Shown: positions 37,400 through 50,018 of the stretch, piece by piece | Layout of the letters: each line of letters begins with the position of its first letter | Position numbering within the stretch: the first letter of the stretch is position 1 | Position numbers and translations under genes: made by a program | The notes under the pieces: generated by a model | The model's input: only the letters and a program-made list of their open reading frames with translations | What the model was told of the DNA's origin: nothing | Database searches by the model: none | From: Cranoglanis bouderius | Taxonomy: Eukaryota > Chordata > Actinopteri > Siluriformes > Cranoglanididae | Direction of reading: 5' to 3' | Length of the DNA stretch: 64,000 nucleotides | NCBI GenBank assembly: GCA_023630585.1 | Contig: CM042548.1 | Coordinates: forward strand, 14,163,527-14,227,526

Positions 37400-39603
37400 T
37401 TATCTCTCTACACTTGTCTCAGCCAGTCTGTTGTTCATGATTCCCAGAGCTCCAACTCCTCCGGAGAATTCATCGTGTCGGTTCACAGAGCCGGGCGGTC
37501 GTGGATATCCATTGGCGGTCTCAGACAGCTGTTTCTGCATGATGGCCAAGTTGACCTTATTAGCAGCCAGAAAGTCTCTCATGGAGATCATCTCCCCTGA
37601 CATCCTGCGTCCGTCCGTTTCGCTCTCGTTAACAGCGTCCGTGTCTATTGAGATGTTCCGGACTCGGGTGCGGAAGTGGCCGGGCATTATGGCATTCCTT
37701 CCCGGACGCAGGTTCCTTCCCGGGCAGTGGCGGCACGGTATCTCGAGCTTCTTCAGAAGCCAGTTAAGAACCTGTTTGATGACGATAGAGATGACATTGA
37801 AGAGCGAGTAAATACAACAAGCACCCGTGAGGATGAAGAAAAAATTGCCCAGGCTGTACAGAGTCTGGTTGTCGTATGCAGCGTGCTGGCCGCTCACCAT
37901 GTCCCCGAAGCCGATAGTGCTGAACGCTACAAAGCAGAAGTACAGAGAGTCTAAATAACCCCAGCCCTCCATCGAGGAGTACATGGCAGAGGCGCAGCAC
38001 GATATAATGATGGCCGCTACACAGAGAATGAGCATCACGCAGTACACCGACGGCTTCCATCCTGCCAGACTGTCCTCACCGTGCTGCCTCGCGTGGCCCG
38101 CCTCATGCCTGCTGTCGTGAGGTAGCACGCCTTTCCTCCGATGTTGGGCTTCGTAGCATGACTTCAGCACGAACGCAAGCACCGTTATAATTCTCTCCAA
38201 AAACAGGTTAAAAAACAGGATGGTTGCTGCACAGCCGATTAGTCCGTAAAAAATCAGGAAAATTTTGCCTCCCACCGTGGCCGGCGTGGTCATCCCAAAC
38301 CCTGCGCACAACAGAGGAAGATTTAGTTTAGTGAGCACTTAGTTATACATGTGTTGGAAGAAAACATGGTGGTAATCTGTATCAGCATTAATTATCATTC
38401 TGCTCCTTTGGACAGTGAAATGATCAGTTTATAGAATCTTAAAATATATAAAGGTACCAAAGCATGCTATAGAGCAATACCATTGAAGAACCATTCAGTG
38501 TTTTGGTCTTTAAGCTTTTTTTTGGTTGAACTAAGTTGAACTAAATATTTAAATCCCACAAAGCAAGCATTTATGATGGAAAATGGTTTTTTTGGTTCTT
38601 TAAAGAACCGTATTTAATGCCTATAAATTGCTTTAAAAAATTGTTTTTAAAAATATAATATGCCATAATACACTCAGGATCATGACATATATATTTAATT
38701 AAGTACATACACATATAGTGTAATGGCTCATATTATAGCACAGATCATCAGAAAAGCCAAGGGTCAGGATTAAACAGGACTAAAGTGCCCTGTGTTCCAG
38801 CACATGCATTATTTTCAATAATTAACAGCTTAAATAATGAACTGAACTGAGAAGTGATCAAAATACCCAGTGTCCATTTAAATCCCACGCTGTTTATGAG
38901 TTCAGATCCACACTCTCAGACAAAACGGGTACTAAACTGGAGCTCCTCTTGTTGCTTGGGTGGTACCCTTTTGCACCTTTAACACCTGGAAATTTGGATA
39001 TAACTTGATGTACCTTTAAAAATTATTTAAGGTGGCCCTTAATTGCCATTTCGAGTAACGATATAGGCCTGAGGGTGCACTGCATGGACCCTAGGTAAAA
39101 TGTACAAAATGTACAAAATGTGTATCATTGATGGCACAAGGGATGGTTTAGTACTGCTTTTGTGAACATTATAAAAAGTTTTTCTTTAGATCAACTCTGG
39201 ATTTTCCCCCCACAATAAAGATTTGGTGAATTTGGTGATGCCTCAGACTTTCTCTCTTACCAATAGTGGACACAACAGTGCCCACGAAGTAGAAAGCTCC
39301 TTGGAAATCCCAGCGAGCCCTGGGTCTGTCCACACGGATACCAACCCCGGTGGCCTCCTCGTAGGCTCTGAGGAAGCCCTCGAGCTCCCTGTGGCTGACG
39401 TTGTGCTTGCGGCTGAAGAGGTCGAAACTGCGCGCCCAGCGGCCCCTGGCCTGCTCCTCCTCCGGCCGCTCGAGCGCTGAGAACACGGCAGCGCCGCACA
39501 CCAGGTACACCAGGATGAGGAGCGCCAGCATGGCGAAACGCGCCGTGTCCTCGCTCGCAGAGCCCAGACCCAAACAGCAGCACGACCCTCGGCATGCCAT
39601 CAT
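37400..39603 (-). CDS. kcnk13: kcnk13, THIK-type two-pore-domain potassium channel, 2 exons
   Basis: Plasma-membrane background K+ channel of the THIK group. Exons 39603-39261 and 38301-37400 join (phase 1, GT-AG) into 414 residues; human KCNK13 has 408. TM1 is near residues 22-42 (FAMLALLILVYLVCGAAVF), followed by the extracellular cap with a glycosylation site (NVS). The P1 filter TIGFG (about 113-117) is split by the intron inside its first Gly codon, the usual K2P intron position. TM2/TM3 follow, and the P2 filter is TIGFGD (about 243-248), then TM4 (CCIYSLFNVISIVIKQ). The tail TDGRRMSGEMISM and FSGGVGALGIMNNRLAETS is THIK-specific. YEEATGVGIRVD and NISIDTDAV favour KCNK13 over KCNK12, and tdp1 next door agrees. 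Either of two adjacent ATGs may start. Confidence 0.93.
38911..39170. mobile_element. Degenerate MITE with CACTCTCAGA end in the kcnk13 intron
   Basis: Begins CACTCTCAGACAAAACGGGTAC and contains TGGTACCCTTTTGCACC and TGTACCTTTAAAAA, the same motif order as the copy at 35086-35422. The right end is worn and cannot be placed exactly. It occupies part of the single kcnk13 intron (38302-39260). Confidence 0.65.
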
Positions 39604-41060
39604 GTTCCCACCGAGAATAGAACAGGGCTCCGCATCTTACACTGTCCCCGGGTCCGAGCGCAAACACCCCAAACCTCCTGCTCACACATCGCTGTCCCAA
39701 GAGTTTGATCAGCCTCCAGAAGAGAGAGCACCAGAGTTCCCATCCAGATACGCACCGAAAAGTTCCACGTCCTCTTTAGTCATGATGCGCGCTCTGTATT
39801 TCATAGAACAAAAATCCTCCTCGGTACAACACTAAACATTACACTCACTCTTCATTTACAGTAAAATGCATTTCATGAAAATCTCTCATGTCCACAATCA
39901 TCCTTTCAGGGCAGGGCTTCCGGTCTTCTTTTGCAATAAAATATTAATGTCACTGGCTAAAAAGTGTAATAGATGGTGTCTGGGGTCCACACGCGCCATC
40001 CTGACATCAAGGCTGGTGTGTATCTTTCAATAAAAACGTGTTTTACTAAAAAATTGTCACGCAGATCTTCCCGATCAGATCATGATGATGGCTCTGCGTC
40101 TTATCACCGCATGCAGGTGAATCTGCAGAAGAAAACGCAGTCGGATCGCGCGCCAAAGTCTGCAGTGATTCTCCTTATACTTCAATCACATGCAATTTTA
40201 TAAAAGCAGCAGCAGAAGAAGAACGTTTCACGTGTCCACAAACGTGTTTAAACATACATAAAATATATTTCATGGAATAAAACCCATCACTCCTGCAGGA
40301 TCGCCTTCACACGTCCACGCGCGTCTTCATCATTCCCGGTAAAAGGCATTTTTAGAGACGCAAAATGCAGTCCTGTTCTCCTTACACAAAGTCTGCGTTT
40401 GCGATCAAATGCATTCAACCACATAAGAAGAAGAAAAAACATTTCTCATATCCACAGAAGAGTCATCCTTACAGATATCATGGACACACCGCGTCATTTA
40501 TGGAAGTAAACGCATCCGAGTCGCGCGAAAAAGTCTATAATGATCCCTCTTAGACATTAATGTCTTTTTTTTTTTTAAATTACACAGCCAAACCCATTTC
40601 AGAAAACAACAACAACAACAAACAAACGCACTACAGTCTTAAAATCGTTGAGTTTCTGCCATGTGATGACAGGATATCTCCACACATGATTTTTAAAACA
40701 TTACATCTGATGTTGGTGCGCACAAGTTTTTATGATGGTACCGCACCCGCGTGCAGAGAGAGAGAGAGATGATGATGATGATGATGTTGGAGGCGGGGCG
40801 TTTCTTAATAACCCTGAAACTTTACTGATCAGGTGCGACCAAAAAATGTGGACGTAGTAATAATTGTTTAAGCAAATAATAACACAAAGTGATAATGTCG
40901 AATCAATTTGATGCTTTGAGCAATTCCAGACTATTTGTCATCTAGATTTCGCTCTTGGAAATGTTCCAAGGGCATTGCATAAGACGTCGTGCCCCCAACC
41001 CCCGCCCCGCCAACATTGCAGTGGAATGATCCGCTTTTCTGAACAGCGCCAATTACTGCG
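39604..41060 (-). promoter_or_regulatory. kcnk13 upstream region, CpG-containing, with degenerate internal repeats
   Basis: Region upstream of the kcnk13 start. It is locally CpG-rich (CGCGCG at several sites), with a GC-box-like GGCGGGGCG at 40791-40800 beside a GA/GAT microsatellite (40756-40785). Between about 39870 and 40560 a loosely conserved segment recurs (TCCACA followed by CG-rich stretches and TCTCCTTA). No TATA box could be assigned, and no coding exon is seen. Confidence 0.4.
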
Positions 41061-41099
41061 CGAGCGGTGCGTAAGAAGACATAATTAAAACTCTTGACC

Positions 41100-41246
41100 A
41101 ACTGAGTTTTCCTTCCGCCATTTTAACTAATTCGGGAGGAAATTCCAGTTTTTCTTAAAGTACACTTCTGAAGGATATGGGATTGGAAATGGGCTTGATA
41201 ATGGGGATGCGGACCTGAAAGGGAACAGGCACGTCGCTGCGTCAAG
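41100..41246 (+). other. Candidate divergent first exon (non-coding) with YY1-type start motif
   Basis: CCGCCATTTTAAC at 41116 matches the YY1 element that overlaps start sites of many vertebrate genes. It is followed 120 bp later by a perfect donor, GTCAAG|GTAAGT (exon end 41246), on the + strand. This looks like the first exon of a transcript divergent from kcnk13. I found no coding exon downstream on the + strand, so a lncRNA is possible. Confidence 0.35.
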
Positions 41247-41664
41247 GTAAGTTTTCTGGAATTTTCCACTGCAACCGTCCAGACAGAAAAAAGAAAGTGT
41301 CTGAAGTAAGAGAAATCAGCTGCAGCTCGAAGAAATGTAAGGTTTTACTCACATTTTACGTATTGTATAATTAAGTTGAACCTCAGGAAATGATATTTAT
41401 ATTTATAATTATAATTATTGTAATTATTATTAATAGGCAGTAACTTTTTAAAAGTATAGCTTTGCTTGATAGCCAGTATTAGCCTGCTGAAAACAAAGTG
41501 CACCAGCTAACACTATCTGAGGAGGAAAACATGGCTAAAGTTGGCTTTACATATAATTAACATATAATTAACATAATTATATATACAGTTAGCATTACAT
41601 TACATATTGTTGGGCTGCTACATAACTATTATCATTTCTAGTTAAAAATTACCTCACATGCTCA

Positions 41665-42003
41665 CTACTGGCCCAACGGGAAAGTGTTTGCCTCATTGCG
41701 AGTTCGGATCCCGATGATATGAAAGTGACATTTGAAGGCCAATGTATGGTAACCCATACTCGGAATTTGTCCTCTGCATTTAACCCATCCAAGTAAGTGC
41801 ACAAACATTAGGAGTAGTGAGTAGTGAACACACACACACCCGGAGCAGTGGGCAGCCATTTTGCCGTTGCGCCAGGGGAGCGATTGGTGGGTTAGGTGCC
41901 TTGCTCAAGGGCACCTCAGTCATTTCCTGCCGATACTGAGAATCATACCTGCAAACCTTCGGATTACCAGTCTGGCTCTCTAACCATTAGGCCACGACTG
42001 CCC
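41665..42003 (-). mobile_element. tRNA-derived SINE
   Basis: Read on the minus strand it begins GGGCAGTCGTGGCCTAATGG, an A-box-like tRNA head, with a decayed B box (GGTATGATTCT) about 45 bases on. It continues into a conserved body containing AGGTGCCCTTGAGCAAGGCA and CCGGGTGTG. This is a common teleost SINE type. It is a repeat, not a functional tRNA gene. Confidence 0.85.
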
Positions 42004-43344
42004 TCATATCATAGCCATGATACCAGGTGTAAAATCGCTGTGCTATTAGGGAGGGAGGGGCTACTCTATCTCTGCTGTCAACCACAGTGACACTAGCAAA
42101 TCATGGCCGTCTGTGAGCTCATGTAAAGTATGCGGAAGAGGGTAGATAGCGCTTTCCTCCGAATACGTTAGTGATGCAGCATGAGCAGCAGTTTGACGTG
42201 TGACTTCACGCTGGCTGGTGGGTGGGAAATTGGCCAAGATCAACATTTTCTCTCTCTCTGTAACTTTATCTCGGGTATAAACGTATTGAGTTGATTCTAA
42301 TTTTGTGTTTGATCTTCGTCTATCATGATTTCAAAATGTTCAAGGATATGATAGTGTTTTAGTCAAGAAAAAAAATCTGATCATGCAACATGCACGCTGT
42401 AACCATAACAACCACAATTGCAATGTTTATATTTTTACTCACAAGTTAGGTAAAAAAAAAAAAAAAAAATCAACATCCTAACCTAACCTCGCCAGGTTAA
42501 AACCCATGTTGGGTTAGTCCATATTTGGAGTGTAAAAATGAACCTGAATTGAGTTATTTTTAACTGTGCATTTTTTTTGTATGTGTCTTTCACCTGTGAA
42601 CGTACATTTATTGTATCCTAAAAGAAAAGACTGAGGAACATATGTGGATCTTAATTAACTTTTTGACTAATAGATACGTATTAGAAGGACAAAATATACC
42701 CTTTGAGTGTATACCAGTGTCAATGAATGGTACGATAAAAATAAAACTGCGATATGATTATTTTTGCAAAAAAACAAAAAAAAAAAAAAAACACTTCCCT
42801 TCTGAAAAAATCACATACATTTCACCTCATCATATGCATGTGTCTATGTGAGGAAAAAAAACGTATACATTTCTCATGATTATTTGATTATGAATTTTGT
42901 GCAGTTTTTTTTCTGAGTGTGTGTAGTAACAGGGTAAGTGTGTGGTACAATTAGTAATTATTTTCTTCTTAATACCTAGAAGGTGTCAGGCAGAAACCGT
43001 AACTGTGCATTCAGTAATCAAGTGATCACATGGTTCATGGATTTCCTCAGTCAGAGAGCACACAGGGTCAGAGATATCAGTGACTAATCACTGGTTAATT
43101 GCAAAGATGTCCCCCCCCCATTTTATTTTACATCTTGTTCACTAATGACTGTGTCAACAGCTCAGTATGCATCTGAGTAAATCTGCAAACCTGACTCTGA
43201 TGTATGAGGTTCAGCACGGCTCCACGTCATCATGTTAGCTACTCTGAAATGTAGTCAGTGATTTCTGTGTACGTTTTGAAATGTAAAATGTGTACAAAAA
43301 CAACTCTTGCTGTAAGACAATGTTCGGTATATAATGAATGATGG

Positions 43345-43553
43345 AGTTACGGTTACCATTCAGAAGTCGATTATTTTCCTATAACAGCAAGTCCCGAAGT
43401 CTTATACCACAGCAGTTTGCCAACGATTATAATTTGTCATTTATTAACAAATCCCGTTGTATTTTTTTTTATCCGTTTTTAGCTACATTTTATGTTTTGG
43501 AACATCTGTAAATCAGGATAGGAACTGTTCTCACTTATGTTATAGCAGCTATA
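43345..43553. mobile_element. Palindromic MITE family, left part, interrupted by Tc1 copy 2
   Basis: Contains the family core GATTATTTTCCTATAACAGC and CACTTATGTTATAGCAGCTA. It is matched in reverse complement by about 63440-63620. The remainder of the element continues at 45134 after the Tc1 insertion. Confidence 0.8.
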
Positions 43554-45133
43554 CAGGTGCATCTCAGTAAATTAGAATGTCGTGGAAAAGTTCATTTATT
43601 TCAGTAATTCAACTCAAATTGTGAAACTCGTGTATTAAATAAATTCAGTGCACACAGACTGAAGTAGTTTAAGTCTTTGGTTCTTTTAATTGTGATGATT
43701 TTGGCTCACATTTAACAAAAATCCATCAATTCACTATCTCAACAAATTAGAATATGGTGACATGCCAATCAGCTAATCAACTCAAAACACCTGCAAAGGT
43801 TTCCTGAGCCTTCAAAATGGTCTCTCAGTTTGGTTCACTAGGCTACACAATCATGGGGAAGACTGCTGATCTGACATTTGTCCAGAAGACAATCATCGAC
43901 ACCCTTCACAAGGAGGGTAAGCCACAAACATTCATTGCCAAAGAAGCTGGCTGTTCACAGAGTGCTGTATCCAAGCATGTTAACAGAAAGTTGAGTGGAA
44001 GGAAAAAGTGTGGAAGAAAAAGATGCACAACCAACCGAGAGAACCGCAGCCTTATGAGGATTGTCAAGCAAAATCGATTCAAGAATTTGAGTGAACTTCA
44101 CAAGGAATGGACTGAGGCTGGGGTCAAGGCATCAAGAGCCACCACACACAGACGTGTCAAGGAATTTGGCTACAGTTGTCGTATTCCTCTTGTTAAGCCA
44201 CTCCTGAATCACAGACAACGTCAGAGGCGTCTTACCTGGGCTAAGGAGAAGAAGAACTGGACTGTTGCCCAGTGGTCCAAAGTCCTCTTTTCAGATGAGA
44301 GCAAGTTTTGTATTTCATTTGGAAACCAAGGTCCTAGTCTGGAGGAAGGGTGGAGACGCTCATAGCCCAAGTTGCTTGAAGTCCAGTGTTAAGTTTCCGC
44401 AGTCTGTGATGATTTGGGGTGCAATGTCATCTGCTGGTGTTGGTCCATTGTGTTTTTTGAAAACCAAAGTCACTGCACCCGTTTACCAAGAAATTTTGGA
44501 GCACTTCATGCTTCCTTCTGCTGACCAGCTTTTTGAAGATGCTGATTTCATTTTCCAGCAGGATTTGGCACCTGCCCACACTGCCAAAAGCACCAAAAGT
44601 TGGTTAAATGACCATGGTGTTGGTGTGCTTGACTGGCCAGCAAACTCACCAGACCTGAACCCCATAGAGAATCTATGGGGTATTGTCAAGAGGAAAATGA
44701 GAAACAAGAGACCAAAAAATGCAGATGAGCTGAAGGCCACTGTCAAAGAAACCTGGGCTTCCATACCACCTCAGCAGTGCCACAAACTGATCACCTCCAT
44801 GCCACGCCGAATTGAGGCAGTAATTAAAGCAAAAGGAGCCCCTACCAAGTATTGAGTACATGTACAGTAAATGAACATACTTTCCAGAAGGCCAACAATT
44901 CACTAATAATGTTTTTTATTGGTCTTATGAAGTATTCTAATTTGTTGAGATAGTGAATTGGTGGGTTTTTGTTAAATGTGAGCCAAAATCATCACAATTA
45001 AAAGAACCAAAGACTTAAACTACTTCAGTCTGTGTGCATTGAATTTATTTAATACACGAGTTTCACAATTTGAGTTGAATTACTGAAATAAATGAACTTT
45101 TCCACGACATTCTAATTTATTGAGATGCACCTG
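43554..45133 (+). mobile_element. Tc1/mariner transposon copy 2, same family as copy 1
   Basis: A 1,580 bp element with ends CAGGTGCATCTCA and TGAGATGCACCTG, flanked by TA on both sides (43552-43553, 45134-45135) and about 200 bp inverted repeats of IR/DR type. It is close to identical to 5905-7412 in the opposite orientation. It keeps the 75 bp missing from copy 1 but has lost two bases in the transposase frame near 44336. Confidence 0.97.
43817..44855 (+). pseudogene. Tc1-like transposase broken by a 2-bp frameshift
   Basis: Two overlapping frames (43817-44365 and 44265-44855) together cover a full-length DD34E transposase. The first holds the N-terminal DNA-binding domain, including 25 residues absent from copy 1, and the first catalytic Asp (SDES). 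The second holds FQQDLAPAHT and SPDLNPIENLWG. Comparison with copy 1 shows two bases missing at about 44336 (CCTAGTCTGG here, CCTAGAGTCTGG there), which causes the switch of frame after GNQGP. Otherwise nearly intact. Confidence 0.93.
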
Positions 45134-45360
45134 TAAACAGTCGTTCCATCACTTTCTACTGAAGTTAATAAGACAAAAAATAATGCAGCTTGTCGTGTTA
45201 CCGAGAAACCGAAAAGAAGCGTAAACTCCTCTGTCCTGAAGATGTCGGAAAAATAAAAGTTACTTCTTTACCTCTGACTGTTACAAAGCGCTGACACTGG
45301 AGACTCCTTCCAGAAATGTTAAATAAACACATTTCTCTTTACAGAAAATTTCATCAAATC
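45134..45360. mobile_element. Palindromic MITE family, right part, after Tc1 copy 2
   Basis: AAACAGTCGTTCC, AATAAGACAAAAA, GTTACAAAGCGCTGACACTGG and AGACTCCTTCCA are matched in reverse order and complement at about 63230-63450. Confidence 0.78.
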
Positions 45361-48300
45361 AGTGAGTATTTTTCATTTCACTGCAAGTTATGTATTGTAT
45401 AATTGTGTATGTGACAAATAAAATATTGAATCTTGAATAAACAAATGAACAAACAAATAAACAAAGTTCCCTATAGAAACTGTAATGTAATAGAATGAAC
45501 ACATTAATATAAACCTGTGATTTAATTTTCTGTTACTCGGCCTGGATGTTGCTCTGTACTTGGTTATACAATACTTATTATCTGAGGAAAAAAAACAGAA
45601 ATTTGTCTAAATATGAAAAATTGTTTTTGGACATTTAAAAAAAAACAACAACAACACTGATCGCACCTTTAAATCCAACTTGATTTGACCAAATACTTGC
45701 TGCTATTTCTGTTCACAGTAAAATTTTCAGTAAAATCTTTTCTTTTTTTTTAAGAAAAAAAGCACAAAACAAAGCCGAACAATGTGTCAGTGAATTTTCT
45801 ATTTAATGTTATTATGTTTTTAATGTGCACTGCATTGTTTACATAAGAGCATTTCTCTTTCTCAGTGTGACCCCTGATGTCCGCTGTATTATCTCAGAAA
45901 TGTCAAGTGTCTGGGAAAGGACACTTAATATAACACAGGAATGAATCATAGACTTATTTACCAGCTACAATACTCTGTAAATAAAACTATAGACCAGCGT
46001 GACATTTAGCATTTTAAATTCTAAGTACAGTCAGTCGTCTCCTGCACAGCTTTTTTCACTATTCACCTGTTTATCTCTGGTACATATTGTATGACATTGT
46101 TGACGATCCACCGCGCTGCGTTTTTGTTTCTTAAGAAAGTATTGAACAGTTGATTCTGACGCATCTAATGGTTCGTCTTTTTCGCTGATCGATTTATTTT
46201 GCTTGTTCGGGCCTCATAATGATCTGCTTTAGTGGAGTTGATGCTTTTTTCGATCCTCACGAGAGATAAAACAGACTCCGGATGTTAATAAGACAGAGAT
46301 ATGACTGTGGACCTTTCATTTAATTGATAACACAGCGATGCACTACAGAGTCATGTAGACAGTTACATGGTCCTCATCAATTGGAGGTCTGGGTAATAAT
46401 AAAAAACAACTGTGAAACATGAGGAACTTGTACCTAAAAAGGAAGGTACTTCTGTCATTTGGATTCCTAAAACTTGAAGTTGAATAGAGTCTTTTAATAT
46501 TTACTTTTTATATTTTGTATTCATATTGTTCCTATTTGGACAGTGTTATGTTTTTTTTTTTTTGTTCTCATTTGTGATAGTTCTGTGCAATGTGTTCACT
46601 TCCAAATAAAAGGAGAAAAGAAAAAGGTGCCTTTCACTGGAGTTTAGTTCACAGCATTATCAAAAAGCAGTCATGAATACATGCAGTTATTTTGTGTTGA
46701 TAATTTGTTTAATCAGTTTTAGAGAAAACATAAAATATTGTTTATATTGTTTAAAAATATACGATTATCCATATCGTGATATAAGATTTTGTCCATAATG
46801 CCCAGCCCTGGGGTGGGGTTTTTTCAAATTCAATCAGCTGGAGTACAAAGTCCAAACAATTATATCTGAGCATTTCATACACCAAATCACAGCTTGAGAC
46901 ATTGCTGTGTTCTGTCTGTGGTTCTAAAGTGTTTGTCAGATTTGTCAGCAGGAGCTCAGTGTGGAGAGATGAAAAGAAAAATATAAAAAGAAATAGTCTG
47001 GCATGTTGGGACATGTTTTTATATATATTTTATTTTATTTTGTTTACTTGATTTATTCTGCTACAGTGGACTGTCTCTGGAATCACACCACACTGCAGCA
47101 CACATTTCAGTGTTTTCGCTCAGTGATTTATAGCAATTTAATCACATTTTTATTTCCACAATAAGGGTGTTTTACCATCAGACCTGAGGCCGTTTGCACC
47201 AGCGGCTTGGTACATTTGGTCAAAGTGGAAAGAAAACACAAAAAAGAGTGTTCTCCCAGGGTTGGATGTCTAATAACGGTCCATTTAGTTCTAGCATAAA
47301 TTCTAGTACTTCCTGTTTCTAGTTAATAGTACGCTAAAACAGAGAAGACTGGATGTCTTGTAGATATTTGTAGAAGAAGATGGTAAAGTAGGTTATGACT
47401 TGGTTTTCTGAGATTATTAGCATTATTTCTTATGCACTCCAAAATACAGTCAGAGTTTTTTGAACACTTTTTAATGCTTTATTACAGTTTACTCTTTGTT
47501 GGCAAGGAAATAAGGAAAAAGGGATAATCAAGTATTTCATCAAACCTTTGTATTTAAGGACTTCATCATCCAGTCTTAGAGAGGACTCTAAATGAGTGTT
47601 TTATTAAGGACGAGTGCCCTTGTTTGATGAAGCAGTTAGCGTAAGGCTGTAAGTTACTACAAGCTGAGATTTGTCTTACATTTTTTCCCCCAGTAAACAT
47701 TTCTCATTTCACTTATACCTGTTTCTTGGCATTAATACACGGGGTTCAAATACTTTTGATTGGCATCGTGAACATGGTGAAGGCCATGTAACCCAGCAGG
47801 CACAGAATACTCCCTTATCAGGGTTGCCAGGGTGATGTTTTTTATTCCAGATTGAGCTAGTTATGGAACAAGGTCTCAGGTGGAAAAAAAAAGCAAATCA
47901 CTGGGTGGCAGTTTTTGGGTTAGTTTAAAAATAAACAATGGTCACCAAAATTTAATTTCAAAGCAAATAATTGTAATTAAATGTAATCAATATCAGAAAA
48001 CATAAGCTACGGCAAAAAAGATGAAGTGTACATGCAGACTGCAGTGTAAGTGTATCTACACAAACATTTCTGTTGCAGTGGGAACTCGTGTCCTGTCAAG
48101 GAGAGCACTTAGAAATAATGAATCAAAAACTGTTCATAATTCTATTGAGTGTTTTCTTTTCTAAATAAAGAAAGATGGGACATCAAGAGCAGTGCTTCTC
48201 AAAGTACAGTCCCCGTAGTGGTCCTTGAAGCACAGCCAGGGGTCTGTCATTTTAATTTTTTCAATTTAGTTACAGTGTTGGAAATCACAGCGCAACGTTA

Positions 48301-49445
48301 TTAAAGTTTAATCCAAACCTCATGAACTAAAAAAAAACCAAGTAAACCTAAAAATGTTGGTGGAAATTTCAGGAATTAAAAGCTCTAAGGCTCGAGTAAG
48401 CAGGCAGAATATTATTGTACACAGTTAAATGATGAGCCTAATGTTTGGGTTATGTTTAGAAAAGATATAAATAGATGTTTTTTTAAAGTTAAAGGTGTCC
48501 CTCGCTGCAAACAGTTCAACTCTAGAGAACATGAGGTAAAAGACGGTTGTGTATTTTTAAGTCAGGTGACTAAAAAAACAACAAACAAAAGAACAAACTT
48601 AAAGTACATTTCCAGTCTTTTTGCGCGTCTGGAAATCTTGCTAAGACCGGGCAACCTTAATCACACAATCAAACTCTCGGCCATTCCCACCCGGACTGCA
48701 GGTGTTTAATTTAATCAGAATGCAGATGTAACGTTTTAAATGTCTCGTATAACATCGTGCATCACAGCAAAAATAATTGTTGGTGTATGAAATAAACAGT
48801 CTAAAAGTTGGCAACCTTTCCGTAAGGTCACACGGACTGGGAAACGCGATACGTCTCCAGCATTCGGTCGTCCTCTGCCGACAATGTTTAGAAATAACCG
48901 AAATAGTCCGAGATCAATACCGAATGACCTTTTTAGGATGAAAGACAGGATTCCGTCAAATCCTAAAACGGTATCTGTAAATGTCACAAATGTCCACGTA
49001 GGCTTTGAGCGACATCCATAATTCATACTGCTTTCTCAAGTGCCGTGTAGTCTACTCCTTTTTCCTGGTAATGTATGCAGATCTGAGATGTACTCGTGTC
49101 GAACAAAAAACAAAAAAAACGATCCAAGTCGCGAGAGATCGTGCTGTTACAGCTGTGATGGAAATTTATGATGCGGTTGCTAGGCAACATATCAGTTTCT
49201 GTGTAAAGCCACTGAATAAACACTAATCGATTTCCTAATTTAAAAAGTATCACTCGTGTCAGGTGTATATGAGGCTTTTGCAGGTATAAGAATACACGTA
49301 ATGCAATGAATAGTGAGAATCCGAATCGCACGACGGAGTGAAAACACCCAGAATCCTTCCTTGAATTTTCTTACCCACATCATTTATCGTTTATCGTTTG
49401 TCTCTGTTTGCCCTCCGCAGACAGATTGCTCTCTTATGCTGTACT

Positions 49446-49490
<45 letters not shown>

Positions 49491-50018
49491 GGGAAGTGCT
49501 CTCACTATGAGATGTGAAATGATGACATTTAAACGGTGCCCAAACTGATTGGGTAAGGTCGAGATGAAAACTAATTCGCAGGCCCTCAGTTTGGAGCTGG
49601 AACATAATTACCGATGTCTCATTGCATGCAGGTGCCATTGAGACAGAAAAAAAGCGGCGCTTCTTCGAAAACAGCAATTTGTCTCAAGAGGGACCATTTG
49701 GCTATTTGCATCATTCTGTGGTGAAAGTGTGGAGAGTGGGAAAAAAGGTTTTATTTTAAGACGACATGGATTACACGTTGAAATACTGTTCATAAATAAA
49801 AATACTACAAGCTCAAGAGACTCAACACATTTATCAGTACTAATTCTTTATTACCTAACAATATCAATTTCAAAAATACTCACAGTCTGGTGTTTTTAAA
49901 TTATTTTCAGCACCATGTTTACTGTAATCGAGAGTCCAGTTAATAAAGCAGTAATAAACAGCAGGTACTTCCTGTCCTCGTTTGGCCCTTTGTATCCAAG
50001 CAGCAATGGGAATGGGTT
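45361..50018. other. Intergenic DNA between kcnk13 upstream region and tdp1
   Basis: AT-rich DNA with scattered short open frames on both strands, none resembling a known protein. It contains a (CA)n microsatellite at 49450-49488 and weak repeat-like patches. A reverse-strand AATAAA at 49847-49852 fits as the tdp1 poly(A) signal, about 170 bp after its stop codon. Confidence 0.5.

Noticed and set aside
37764..38060. Minus-strand open frame overlapping kcnk13 in another frame
   Set aside because: Shadow of the kcnk13 exon; it has no independent homology.
37400..39603. Assignment as kcnk12 instead of kcnk13
   Set aside because: The C-terminal tail and P1 cap residues fit KCNK13 better and tdp1 is its neighbour in human; some tail residues (GYPR, GALGIMNNR) do resemble KCNK12, so a small doubt remains.
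41941..42003. tRNA gene on the minus strand
   Set aside because: The A box is good but the B box is decayed and the sequence runs into a SINE body, so this is a SINE head.
48452..49331. Overlapping opposite-strand open frames at 48.4-49.3 kb as a gene pair
   Set aside because: None resembles a known protein and there is no consistent exon structure.
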